From assembly GCA_016508695.1 (NCBI GenBank), contig VNKQ01000005.1, positions 1,054,001 to 1,118,000 on the forward strand: a DNA stretch of 64,000 nt. The letters are read 5' to 3'. The DNA comes from Hyphodiscus hymeniophilus (Eukaryota > Ascomycota > Leotiomycetes > Helotiales > Hyphodiscaceae). Of the stretch, positions 11,082 to 23,020 are shown piece by piece. Numbering within the stretch: the first letter of the stretch is position 1; every line of letters begins with the position of its first letter. Under the pieces are notes generated by a model that saw only the letters and a list, made by a program, of their open reading frames with translations, was not told the origin of the DNA and searched no databases. The position numbers were made by a program, and so were the translations under genes.

Positions 11082-13069
11082 TTCCATGGAGTGTGGCGCT
11101 TGTACGTTTAGGTATGTTCGTATAGTTAGTTCTGGGTGGTTCCGATCTTTAAAACGCAGCATTACTCCTCATTTCATCCCTGAGGGCTAATTGAGGCCTG
11201 TTTCTCCAGCAAAACTGAAAATGGATCAGCTTCATTCGCCTGTTCGCAAGGTGACAACTGCCACAAAATTCAAAATCCCGTTGAGCTTTCCTTTCCTACC
11301 AGTTCATTCAATGGCAATCATGAGAACCTACCTGCAGTTGAAAGTTGCAGAACGATGACCATTCGTGGGAGTAAGGGCCTTCCTGCCTTAAAGGCCTTGA
11401 TGATTGAGATGTTCGTGAGGCTGTTCTTCATGCAACGAATAGGTAGTGGGTATTCGCCAACTCAACCAGACATTTTCGATAACGCTCTTAAGGACTCGTT
11501 GATGAGTGGTAGTAAGTGCAATCCTGCTCAGCATCAGCTTCCCCCAGTCAGGTACGCTTCTCCTTTGTGAGCCCAAGCCAATAGCAGTTGACTTTCAGCA
11601 GATCGGCAAAGCTTGGAGAGGGAAACGAGAGGCTCAAAAATATGTATCGCATATAACGAGGCACCGATTACAAGTAACAGCTTAGGCTTCACTCGTGACA
11701 ATCATGAAAACCACTATGAGCGGAACGCTGAGCTCGACACAATCTGCCCAAGAAGAGAGACACTGAAGCGGGCCAAAACATTCAGGAAACCACAATCCGG
11801 CAAAACGGACTGCAGGATTATGGAGATCATGTGGATACTACCAGAGCGTTCTCCGATCAAGCTGTTGCTTCTCAGCTGTCTTCTAGTTCTTTCGTCACGC
11901 CCACAACCATAACCACATCTACAACACACTAACAAATCTGTTCAATTTGTTAGAAAGTTTCCTTGGACCGACAGCGCAGCAGACCAGTCTAGTCGAAGCT
12001 GATACAACAAACTGTTTAAGGCCCCTCCATCATGCTATTCGCGGTCGTAAAGATAACCATTCTTTCCTTATTCTTCATGTCCAGAATTATGTATGAAGGG
12101 CGCTGAAGGTTTTAGGGCTTTGGGGGTATAAAGACTATGCGGCAACAATTAACCTTTCATGTGGAAGTCCGCAGTGGTCTAAGCCTTCGCACGCTAAGAC
12201 CTAACAACAAATCAGTCCCTATCCGTGGCAATAAGCAATAATAATCCAACACTTTGCCTCGTATTTTCAGCGAGCTTGCTCAACCTAGTTGTTGCGGCAG
12301 GTTATCGGACGTTGAACTACACCCTCAACTCGACATGTCTTATCGGCATTACTTTTTTTGGCCTGTGTTTTCAGTACACTGGCATACACTACTCGTAGAG
12401 GCGCTATGTCTTGAAGTGGTCTTTTGAGTAAACCTTACTCAAGAATTGGAATTTCTGCACCTCTGAAGGGATTAAATGAAATTCAGATGCACTTGCAAAT
12501 TCGCGGAACCACGGAGCAAGAAGATCAAACCAAGGAGAGGATTGCAAATGTAATCTCCAGGAGAAAGACACTAAGGTTTCGGGGCTGGAGAAGTTTGCTG
12601 ATACTGATGCCATTGTCAATGTAGCTATTTCTTCTCCGCCGGTATCTCATATCCTACGCTGAAACGATCAAGATTTTGAGAGTGTCGTCAGGCGCCGAAA
12701 GTGCTGAGCTCAAAGGCTGTGGAACCAACAATCAAGATCATAACTTCTCGGTTCCGTCAATTTCAACATCGTACTAGTTCCTATCTGCTGCAAACATGGG
12801 TTACCCCTTTTCCAGCCTTTCCAGTCTTTCCTTCAAGGGTCATTAGCCGTTCTCGACCATACTTGAACTTTTGAAATCACCTGATTACAACAATTCACTA
12901 ATGGATTCAAAGAGCCAATTGCTATATTCTCATATTGATGTGAAACCTCCCATATGTGATATATCTGGGTCAAACATCTGTTGGTCAATACCGCCGTGAA
13001 ATTGAAGGGATCAAGTAGCCTAAAAGCCTCCTTATCGTAGAACCAGGAATTGCAATACAACACCCATTG
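11082..13069. other. Intergenic with no recognised gene
   Basis: Only short ORFs without recognisable families. The right part (about 12840-13069, minus) may be the further decayed C-terminal half of the adjacent dehydrogenase pseudogene. Confidence 0.5.
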
Positions 13070-13563
13070 TACCTACATGAATATGAGTCTTGGATCTGAC
13101 GACTTGATGAGAAGTGGCACCAAAGTGTGAGTGAGGACCTGTGTCCCAGTGGTGTTGACGAGCCAGGATTTGTTCCACAGCTCTCACATGCCAATCTCTC
13201 TATAGAGCTGTGGTTCAAATTGTGCACCTATAATGTATTAGTTTCTGGCCCTTTCCAAGAAGCACTTAGTCGCCTGATCTGCGTTATTGATCACACATCC
13301 AGACCGCCATATTGTATTAGTGCCATGCTCAAATAGTCAAGAGATTGATTCATCGTCCTCAATGTCTATTTACACTGCAGTAAGAGTACTGGGACTATTA
13401 GGAAACTGTGTCTGCAATTCTTTGACAGCGCCATTGGCCTTTCCCAAGCTTCGACCGCCAAGTAGGATATGTATGGTTTGTAAGACTGGTATAAAGACTT
13501 GACTGTCTCAAAACCAAGCCCTGTATTGGCACCGGTAATCAAAAGAACTCTGTTATGCGCCAT
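13070..13563 (-). pseudogene. Decayed short-chain dehydrogenase/reductase (SDR)
   Basis: The start MAHNRVLLITGANTGLGFET contains the NAD(P)-binding TGxxxGxG motif of classical SDRs. The reading frame shifts near 13470; in the next frame it continues as ILLGGRSLGKANGAVKELQ and TQFPNSPSTLTAV, then an in-frame TAA at 13370-13372 is followed by IDIEDDESI. Further downstream YGGLDV and INNA are separated by another shift near 13295. Another stop (TGA, 13184-13186) precedes ELWNKSWLVNTTGTQVLTHT and LVPLLIKSSDPRLIFM. The order of motifs is that of a normal SDR, so this is one inactivated gene. Both stops are explicable by C-to-T changes, but RIP is not shown. Homology is lost after about 13070. Confidence 0.85.
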
Positions 13564-14273
13564 TGGTTTTCTTTGGAACTGGGTGTGTTGCTGGACGGTA
13601 TTACTAGTTGTAGACCCAGCAAGATCGATCCTTCATATATGAGTTTGCTCGGGGATAAGGATAACTTCCACGAGTCTTCAGTAGATCTGAACCATAGGAT
13701 TTAGTATGACGGAAATTTGACGATTTGTATTCAGAAGGAAATTGTAAGAAATGTGTCGAATACCCCGAAGGAAGCCATTCAAAGAATCCCTTAAATGGAC
13801 TTTTTCGGACGAGAGCCGACTGCCCTTTTGGGCGAAAATTGTCTCGGCCATTTCGTGCGGTTTCTGGGGGCGTTGGCTGAAGAAGAGACGACAACGACGC
13901 AGAAATCTCTACCCATATGCTACTGAGCTTGTGTTTCTTCAAGATTGTCAAAGAATGTCAAAATAGAAAAAGCGTTTCCAACTTCACAGAAGCTCTCGAG
14001 CTGATTTGATCAGCCGTGGATAGCTTCCCCAGATGCTGTGATCTCCTTCGCATATGACCATCCCGTATGGCCTTGTGATCATATGCGCAATGTTTATGAG
14101 AATATAGAGAGGACGGATAACCACTTTTGAAACCGGAAAGGCGTTTGTTGTTTGCAATGCTCAAATTTGAGTTCGACCCCTGACTGTGTGATATGCTCGA
14201 GCTCCATCCATCGAAGAGAAGACGGTGATCCAAGCTCGCCAAGCTCCCCCACACCTTCCACACCCTCAACACA
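13564..14273. other. Intergenic, upstream of LCL3
   Basis: No gene recognised. The right end should contain the LCL3 promoter. A GTTCGACCCC string near 14173 resembles a tRNA B box, but no A box or cloverleaf was found. Confidence 0.5.
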
Positions 14274-15160
14274 ATGCGATGGCCACCATGGTCTTCCAAT
14301 TCCGACAAGGCATACGTGTCATGGCAGGATAGTCTCAATGGCACAGACTGGGAACATTACAAGGATCCTAGAACCATAAGTGTTGTTCTTGTTGCATCGT
14401 TAGCAGGTTCGATCACAACAATAATCGCCAGCAAAGTCTATCGGTCTTCCATTCGTCGAATCCCCGAAGCCGGATACATAAAGCCTACGATATTCAGGAA
14501 GAAGGGCTTGTTTGGCACAGTGACGCGAGTTGGAGATGGGGATAACTTTCACCTTTTCCATCAACCTGGCGGCCGTTTGACGGGTTGGGGATGGCTACCG
14601 GGAAGGAGGATACCTGGTAAAAAGGCAGATCTAAAGGGCAAGACGGTAAGTTCTAGATATCAGCCTACGAAGGTGTTCAATCAAGCTCACAGATCCTGCA
14701 GATAGCCATCCGCATAGCAGGCATCGATGCCCCAGAAGGAGCCCACTTTGGGAAGCCTGCACAACCCTATTCGGCAGAAGCTCTGAAATGGCTTACGGAC
14801 TACATATTGGATCGACGGGTACGCGCCTACATCTACAGAAGGGACCAGTACGATCGTATGGTTGCTACAGTATGGGTACGGAGGCGTTTCTTTCGTAAAG
14901 ATGTTGGAAAGGAAATGTTGAGAGCAGGACTGGCTACGGTTTACGAAGGTACGAAGGGAGCCGAGTTTGGAGAATCCGAGAATGAATATAGGAAGATCGA
15001 GGAATGGGCTCAGGCACGGAAAAGAGGCATGTGGGCTGCGAATGCGAAAGACTATGAAAGTCCGAGGGATTACAAAATCCGAACTGCGCATGTCAAAGAA
15101 CGGAAACATGAGGAGACAGTGATACCCGGGCTTTGGAAGCGGCTTACGGGAAAGAAATAG
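14274..15160 (+). CDS. LCL3: Membrane-anchored staphylococcal-nuclease-like endonuclease Lcl3
   Basis: Two exons (14274-14645, 14702-15160) encode 276 residues; the 56-bp intron has GTAAGT and TGCAG ends. One N-terminal membrane segment (about residues 36-58, ISVVLVASLAGSITTIIASK) precedes a thermonuclease (SNase) fold: VTRVGDGDNFHLFH, then IAIRIAGIDAPEGAHFGKPA, DRRVRAYIYRRDQYDRMVAT and ARKRGMWAA. The GIDAPE and RDQYDR strings correspond to calcium- and phosphate-binding segments of SNase proteins. The family is annotated as a probable mitochondrial membrane endonuclease; its physiological role is poorly defined. The start is the first ATG and matches the family length. Confidence 0.92.
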
Positions 15161-16308
15161 GGCCAATTTCTATGGCATGTGAGCTTCTGAATGAAATTCA
15201 GCCAAGAGGCGTTTTCTTTTCCGAAGCGACCTTCTTCATGGAAATGTTCAGCATCATAAGAGACAGCACATCAAATCATCACACATAGAGGCTTGCCTAG
15301 AGGATGTTCGCTTCAACTTTTCCCCCTTGACCCTTCTAGTAAGAGTATCTTTTTCCTCTCTATTTCATGTTTTGTACCTCTACTTCCTTTCATGCCCCTT
15401 GATGGGCCTATAATCTCTACTTCGGCTTGCGTACCTGCTCAAAATCTTGGGTGTGTGACGGTTAGGTTTTGTTCGTTTTGTTTGTGGGAAATTTCATAAG
15501 TCTATGTCCATGGACTCAAGGTGGTAGTGACATGGCGCTATCTGGCCTTGAGTACCGTATCAATTGGTTCACACGAGTCTGAATGCTGAAACGGTTTGAG
15601 TAGTTCAGCGATCACAACTGAGCCTTGGGAGAACCTAGCTATTTAGTATAGGTGATGTCTCACAAGGTCAAGGTATGGGTTCATCATTGGAAGAAGGCGT
15701 TGTGTTTCTGGAAGTCAAGCTCTTTCACGAGAGTGATCGCTCCGGTTCTTGTGAACAAATCAATGCGGTATGATCACGAGTACATAAGTGAGTCGGGTTT
15801 GGGGGAGGTCGTGCCCGAACGATTACAATAACTACGCTGTGGGCTAAAAGCAAGTAATGCCAACGCTTGATCGTTCTTGATAGAGCAACTCACCAGACAT
15901 GGTCGTTGATCTTTAGTATTTAGTACAGGCGCCTTACCAAAGCAGCCACTTCGAATACAGCCGTTTCTACAATATTGCAACGTGGATTCGGAAAGCAAGT
16001 CTTCAATGCGTCATAAATGCACTTATTCGAAATTCTGTCTGAAAGTGAGGATCATGCTTTCTGTGGAAACATTGGCCCCTCGATTACTCGGAGTCACTGA
16101 GACCAAGGCACCGCGTTTGCAACAGCAATATTTCAGATATACAACACAAACATTGAATATTAACCTCGCCTTAATCATCACGTGAGTCCCAGGAGTATGA
16201 GGCTGAAATTTCCAAGTAAGGCCTAGTTCGTGGCGCTAGGGAAAGATTACCAAAATTCTGGTTACCCGAAACTAAACCAACAACCCGGCACAAGCACCTC
16301 AAGCAATC
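15161..16308. other. Intergenic with no recognised gene
   Basis: About 1.15 kb between LCL3 and the SF3B1 homolog. It contains the LCL3 3' region, a pyrimidine-rich stretch at about 15315-15370 and the SF3B1 promoter. No conserved ORF was seen. Confidence 0.5.
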
Positions 16309-19300
16309 ATGTCGGACGACCAGTTCGAGTCGATCAGGAAGCTGCAGGCTGAGCGGAATGCTGCTTCTGCTGGTAAGAAGGGATCAAAGACGTTTGATCC
16401 TTCAAATCAACGAACTGATGTCTCTACGAAGGCTTCCCTGACCGAAAGCTTCGACACGACCCTTTACGAACGCGATAACGGAGACAAATTTGCGGGCTAC
16501 GATACATCAATAGCTGTAGCAGATGGAGAGGAAGAGGAAGACGATGGACCTGATAATAGCCGACGCCTGGTCGGTCAATACACAGCTACAACGTCGCAGA
16601 TGAACGAGTTCTCACGTGGCAATGGAGTGGAGGAAGAGGACATAATTATGGGTCGGGAGAAGAGCGCCACCATCGCATCTCGTCAAACAGATTATCAGAA
16701 ACGTCAATATGACCGCGTTCTGACACCCACGAGGGCAGATCCCTTTGCAGCGAACCGACAAGCAGGCGCTGCGGAGGATGGAGAGACATATAGGGAGATT
16801 ATGGCCCGCAAGGATCTCGAGCGAGAAGAGGAGAGGGTTAGAAAGGCTATCGAAGAGAAGAGAAATAATGGAGAGATCGTTCATCACGAAGCAACGCTGA
16901 TCAAGGACGGTAGTAGTTCCCCTAGCGACAAGGAGAACAAAGATGCTGGCTCGACTGTGGTCGCCACAGGTCGCAAGAGAAAGCAGCGATGGGATGTGGC
17001 ATCTGAGTCTACTGGAGATGCTGCAGATGCTACGGATGCAAAGGTGAAGCGCTCACGATGGGATCAGACGCCGTCACTTGGAGCCCCTGTCGGGGAGACG
17101 CCACGACGCCGATCAAGATTCGACCAGGCGCCTGCTGTCGGAGCCACCCCAATTGGTGCCGCAGGACTGGTTACCCCGATGCATCCATCAATGGGCGGGC
17201 CCGTTATGCCTACTACATTTGGGACCGACGTCTCGGCCAGAAACGCTCCCTTATCTGATGAGCAACTTGATGAAATGTTGCCATCTGAAGGCTACAAAAT
17301 CCTGGAACCACCACCAGGATATGCACCAATCCGTTCGATAGCTCAGAAGGCCATAGCTGCTGCAACTCCGGCTGGTGGCGCCGCCGGATTTGGTGGGTTT
17401 ATGATGCAAGAACCTGACAGCGGACGGACTCTAGGAAAGCAACTTCCGACCGAAATACCGGGAGTTGGAGATCTACAGTTCTTCAAGGCCGAGGATATGG
17501 CCTACTTTGGGAAGCTCACAGATGGAAGCGATGAAAACACAATGAGCGTGGAGGAGCTAAAGGAGCGAAAAATCATGAGATTGCTCTTGAAAGTAAAGAA
17601 CGGGTCCCCGAGCATGCGTAAAACGGCCTTGAGACAGTTGACAGACAACGCCAGACAATTCGGCGCTGGACCCCTTTTTAATCAAATACTACCGCTACTG
17701 ATGGAGAAGACTCTGGAGGATCAAGAACGGCATTTGCTTGTCAAAGTCATCGACCGTGTCTTGTATAAGCTGGATGATCTAGTTCGACCCTATGTCCACA
17801 AGATTTTAGTTGTCATTGAGCCCTTGCTCATTGATCAAGACTACTATGCTCGAGTCGAGGGCCGTGAAATTATCTCCAACCTCAGTAAGGCTGCTGGTCT
17901 CGCTCACATGATCAGTACTATGCGGCCTGATATCGACCACGTTGATGAGTATGTTCGAAACACAACTGCACGAGCTTTTGCTGTTGTTGCGTCGGCCCTC
18001 GGTATTCCTGCTCTTCTCCCCTTTCTTCGCGCTGTATGCCGAAGTAAAAAGTCGTGGCAGGCAAGGCATACCGGAGTCAAGATCGTGCAGCAAATTCCAA
18101 TTTTGATGGGATGCGCGGTCCTTCCTCATCTTAAGGGCCTCGTTGACTGCATTGGAGGCAACCTCAACGATGACCAGACTAAAGTGCGTACTGTGACCAG
18201 TTTGGCAATCGCTGCATTGGCAGAAGCAGCCAATCCTTACGGCATCGAAAGCTTTGACGATATTTTGAATCCTCTGTGGACGGGCGCAAGGTAAGTTAGA
18301 TAACTTTACGTCTCGGATTCACACCCCTAATCACCTCTTACCTATTGCTAACCCATACTCTAGAAAACAACGCGGCAAGGGTCTCGCAGGTTTTCTCAAG
18401 GCTGTTGGGTATATCATTCCCCTCATGGACGAAGAATACGCAAATTATTACACCAGTCAGATTATGGAGATTTTATTGAGAGAGTTCTCCTCGCCTGATG
18501 AAGAGATGAAGAAAGTCGTTCTCAAGGTCGTATCCCAATGTGCAGGTACGGATGGAGTTACGGCCGGATACCTCAAGGAACACGTTCTGGATGAGTTCTT
18601 CAAAAGTTTCTGGGTTCGCCGAATGGCCTTGGATAAGCGTAATTACAGGCAAGTAGTCGAGACGACCGTTGATCTCGGCCAGAAGGTTGGTGTTGGCGAG
18701 ATTGTAGAGAGAATTGTCAACAATCTCAAGGACGAAAGCGAGGCCTACCGAAAGATGACTGTCGAGACTATCGAGAAGGTCGTTGCTAGTCTTGGTGCCG
18801 CTGATATTGGGGAGCGCTTGGAAGAGCGATTGATCGACGGCATCCTCACAGCGTTTCAGGAGCAATCAATCGAAGACATTGTCATGCTTAACGGGTTCGG
18901 AACCGTTGTCAACGCCCTCGGTACCCGATGCAAGCCTTACATCCAGCCAATTGTCAGCACAATCCTCTTTCGGCTGAATAACAAGTCCGCTACAGTTCGT
19001 CAACAGGCTGCCGATCTGATCTCCAGAATCGCCATGGTGATGAAGCAGTGCGGTGAGGATGCTTTGATGGGGAAGCTTGGCGTTGTTCTTTATGAATATC
19101 TTGGCGAAGAATACCCCGAAGTCCTTGGATCTATCCTTGGTGCGTTGAGATCCATCGTCACTGTTGTTGGCATCAGCCAGATGCAGCCACCCATCAAAGA
19201 TCTGCTTCCACGTCTGACCCCAATTCTACGAAACCGACATGAGAAGGTCCAAGAGAATACTATAGATCTGGTCGGTAGAATTGCGGATCGCGGTCCCGAG

Positions 19301-20120
19301 AGTGTCAATGCACGTGAATGGATGCGAATCTGCTTCGAGCTTCTGGACATGCTTAAGGCTCACAAGAAGGGGATTCGAAGAGCCGCCAACAACACCTTTG
19401 GTTTCATCGCAAAGGCCATAGGGCCTCAAGATGTGTTGGCAACCTTGTTAAACAACCTCAGAGTGCAAGAACGTCAAAGCAGAGTGTGCACCGCTGTGGC
19501 AATCGGCATAGTAGCGGAGACTTGTGCACCATTTACTGTTCTCCCTGCTCTCATGAACGAATATCGCGTCCCTGAGCTCAACGTTCAGAATGGTGTTCTG
19601 AAGTCTCTCTCGTTCCTTACGGAATATATTGGGGAAATGTGCAAAGATTATGGTCAGTCTCTTCCTCAGTCTCCTCATTGATAATAGGAATAATGCTGAT
19701 AACACTACAGTCTATGCCATAACACCACTTCTAGAGGACGCCTTGATTGATCGAGATCAAGTTCATCGACAAACTGCAGCTTCTGTTGTCAAGCATATGG
19801 CATTAGGGGTTGTCGGTCTAGGCTGCGAAGATGCCATGATCCATCTCCTCAACCTCCTCCAACCCAATCTCTTCGAGACTAGTCCTCATGTTATTGATCG
19901 AATTGTTGAGGCGATCGATGCAATCCGCATGGCGATCGGCCCAGGCTTGCTACTTAATTATCTCTGGGCCGGACTCTTCCATCCCGCGCGGAAAGTTCGC
20001 CATATCTTTTTCCGCCTGTACAACGAAAGCTATGTGCAATCCAGCGACGCCATGGTGCCGTATTATCTACGTCTCGATTCCATAGAGGCAAGCCGACCAG
20101 AGCTCGATATTGTGATTTAG
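16309..20120 (+). CDS. HSH155: Splicing factor 3B subunit 1 (SF3B1/Hsh155)
   Basis: Three exons (16309-18290, 18364-19652, 19711-20120) encode 1226 residues, close to family length. The N-terminus contains KRKQRWDV, KRSRWDQTPSL and RRRSRFDQ, the RWD-type U2AF-homology-motif ligands, then LDEMLPSEGYKILEPPPGYA. HEAT repeats follow from about residue 410 to the end. The Lys in DDQTKVRTVTSLAIAALAEA (about 625) corresponds to the human K700 hotspot position and is the normal residue. SF3B1 clamps the branch-site duplex within U2 snRNP. Introns are 73 bp (GTAAGT...CTCTAG) and 58 bp (GTCAGT...CTACAG); both joins restore conserved sequence (TGARKQRGKGLAGF and MCKDYVYAITPLL). Confidence 0.96.
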
Positions 20121-20329
20121 TCTGACCCGTGGGTGGCGTTTAAGGGATGGTTTTTGGGTGTAAGACAGAAATGCAATGTGTATCAAATACCTTCCAGATT
20201 CGATTTGTGCAACTCGTACCCTGCGACCGCAAGACGTGAGTGTCATTTCCATTTCTAATCCCTTTAAAGTTTCTTTCTCCAAATATCTACGATTCCTGAA
20301 GAACACTACATACATCTTCTTACCCAGTA

Positions 20330-20909
20330 TCAGTCTTTCTCATGCAATCCACTGCTCTGCTCCTGCGCCATGACAAAAAGCACTCCCGCAGCTCCTGCAA
20401 CTGGCATGCTCAACCACCAGTACCCTGCGACTAACTCCCACCAGTCAATATAATGACTGCCAGTCCAATACAGCATCACTGTGAGGGTTTCATGGTCAGC
20501 ATTGACTAAGCGGGGGAAGCTGGACCATGTCCCATGTGTCTTTCAGTCTTAAAGCACCTGGAACTGCCTCGAGAGATGCTCTAAATAGAATATTTCCCTG
20601 GACGCAAAACTAACCTCCTCCGGCGGCCACAACAGATCCTAAGCCTAAAACTAGCATGCCCCATGATTGATGCTCGGAGACCTGAAAAAGTTCAAACCCC
20701 ATAAACCATGCTGAGAGCACACCACCAACGACCAGAGATAATAGGAGAAGGTGGGATTTGACGTGTTGAGTCACGGGAGCTTCATCGAGAGTTGGTAGGA
20801 AGTCTGGGTCCGTGATTGCTGAAAAGGCGGTGTTGGGCTTCGTCCCGTCGGTTTTGGTGTGGTTTCCGTTGGGATTGGTAGGGCTTGCTGGATCAGTGGA
20901 ACCGGTCAT
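20330..20909 (-). CDS. Small predicted multi-pass membrane protein, uncharacterised
   Basis: Two exons (20909-20615, 20478-20330) encode about 147 residues after a 136-bp intron (GTTAGT...CTCACAG). The first about 50 residues are polar (STDPASPTNPNGNHTKTDG). Three hydrophobic segments follow: LLLLSLVVGGVLSAWFMGF, GMLVLGLGSVVAAGGVMLYW and WWLSMPVAGAAGVLFVMAQ, the second formed only across the splice junction. I do not recognise a named family. It lies tail-to-tail with the SF3B1 homolog, 209 bp between stop codons. Coding is supported by the ATG, usable splice sites and a coherent membrane topology, but not by known homology. Confidence 0.62.
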
Positions 20910-22299
20910 TGTTGATGATTTATCCAGGCCTGATGTCGAGCTCTCTCAAAGAAGATGTCACGAGATTCTTAGGGAGACCGATGTGTGTTTGAGGGCTTGT
21001 TTGTTCCGCCTGGCCCATTCAGGTACAATTTTAGAGTAGACTCGTCCAAACAATAATGAAAAAGTAAGAACGTCAGTTGATGACAGAGGAGTAGTTCAGG
21101 AACACTAACACCCACGTCTTCTCCGGAATGCTGAAATTCTCAACGATCGCTACGAGTCAACGACAAGCCGAGTGGGGCGTCCTTCCAAGTAAAGGGAGGC
21201 GGCTTCAACAAGCCTGCTTCTTAGCCGTGTCTATGGTAGATGAGGCTTGCAACGACTGTTTACGCAAGTCACATGCAAGACAATGTATCAATGTCCCAAC
21301 TACTCCCTCTCAAACCCCTTCTGAGCCGAACCCGCCCATTGGGGACCGCAACTGAGTGCGCTACTCGATGATGCCACCTTGGTCGAGGTTGACAATCAAC
21401 AAGCCAAGCAGTGTAGTAGGCGGCGTCGATGGCGCCCATGACAACACTCCGCATACCTCAGCCGTGTCGCACCTCCCCGCGCACCAGATTCTGTGCGATG
21501 TTGGAAAGTGTAACTAACGATCACAGCATCTGCTCCCATTCACTCAGTAGCAATGGGATCCGGGCAGCCTGCAACATGCCAAAATATCATAGGCGATGGA
21601 GCAGAGGTTTCACAGCGGCGTTTCCCAGCCTTTGGGACGTCTCTCGATCATGGATGGAGATGTTGCGATTGCGAAGCGAGAGTTCGGTCGTGGCTGCAGA
21701 AAGTGGGTAAACATGAAGCCACATACGGTACACTGGTACATGCTATGCTGCTGGTAGACCCTCAATGCGCCGAATTATGAAAAGCTCCCTTGGGTTCCCG
21801 GGAGGACGCCTCTTTTCTTTTAGGCTCGATGGTGACAGCTACCACCATTTTCCGCTGGAGTGTCACTCCACGGGGGAGAGAGAGTCAGTCACTGGCAGTG
21901 GCACCACACACGCCGTGGACAACATGGCGGTGCCTTCGGTATCAATATGTTATATCTATATATCTACGGAGTATAGACGAGCAAAAAGAACACACGAGTT
22001 CCCCTTTCTTTTATCCTCCATTTGAAAGAAACAGCTGAAATGGATACTGGAGATGGATCCAGCCAAAAATAGCAACACCTCGGTCATCCATGAACCATCA
22101 GGTACAGTAATTCATTCAAGTATTGCCCTCTAGGCTCTGGCACCTACCGGTACCCCCAGCCATAGCATCCCTACAGAACATCAAGCCACCTGCGTAACTT
22201 TCCCTCTCCTCCTCTCCTCCTCCCCCATTTCTGCATCCTCCTCTCCTTCTCGTCCTCCATGATCAACCCCCCGGTCCACGGGCAAGATCCGAATCAACT

Positions 22300-22416
22300 C
22301 TTCTTACTCTTCTTACTCTTCTTACTCTTCTTACTCTTCTTACTCTTCTTACTCTTCTTACTCTTCTTACTCTTCTTACTCTTCTTACTCTTCTTACTCT
22401 TCTTACTCTTCTTACT
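22300..22416. repeat. Minisatellite, 9-bp unit TTCTTACTC, 13 copies
   Basis: A nearly perfect array of about 117 bp. On the minus strand it would encode 13 consecutive Lys-Lys-Ser units at the end of a 90-codon ORF (22294-22566). The ORF is not otherwise recognisable, so it is treated as a simple repeat. Confidence 0.9.
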
Positions 22417-22630
22417 TATTCGGGCAGTAACCTGAACCCGTGTGGTCCTGGTCCTTGTTGGCGCGGGTACTCCTACATCAGGCGCGCAGGAGTTGGAGGA
22501 GGAGGAGGACAACGATTGGTATGGGCTGCGGGAAAAGACATCATCGAGCATCAAAAACCGCATCATCGATAGGGATCATCCGGCCCTACGAAGTGTAGTA
22601 CCACTTGTACCACCCACAGTGTGACCACAC

Positions 22631-22670
22631 CTGTGACAACCTCTCTCCACCTGTGACAACCTCTCTCCAC
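22631..22670. repeat. Two direct copies of a 20-bp unit
   Basis: CTGTGACAACCTCTCTCCAC is repeated head to tail twice, followed by a degenerate CTCTCTCCAC copy. Confidence 0.85.
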
Positions 22671-22985
22671 CTCTCTCCACCTCCCTCCATTCGCAATCAA
22701 TCCACTTATCAAGTAGCGCCGGACGCCCCAATCCATAAGGGTTGGACCCTGAATATACGGAGGATATGGCTCGCTGCTGACTGCTGCAACACTCCTACCT
22801 ATCTTGGACGGTTTTCCATCCGCCCATGAATGAATGAATGAATGATCCATCCATCTCCAATGATGGGATTAGAACAAGGCCTGAATCCTGATGTAAGTTG
22901 TAACCCTCCCCTCCCCTACCCATCGATGGCACAACCCGAGCGAAACAAACCTCAAGAACATCCCAAACCCTGGCCCATGAGCTAC

Positions 22986-23020
22986 ATCATCCATCATCCA
23001 TCATCCATCATCCATCATCC
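22986..23020. repeat. ATCATCC heptamer, five copies
   Basis: Short tandem repeat visible directly; it continues imperfectly as ACCATCC. Confidence 0.85.

Noticed and set aside
12165..12215. tRNA-like string GTCCGCAGTGGTCTAAGCC...CTAAGACC
   Set aside because: Resembles a D-arm, but no anticodon stem-loop, B box (GGTTCGANNCC) or acceptor pairing could be found.
22294..22566. 90-codon minus ORF ending in (KKS)13 as a gene
   Set aside because: The repeat alone keeps the frame open; the remainder matches nothing and has no supporting exons. Reported as a repeat and a low-interest finding.
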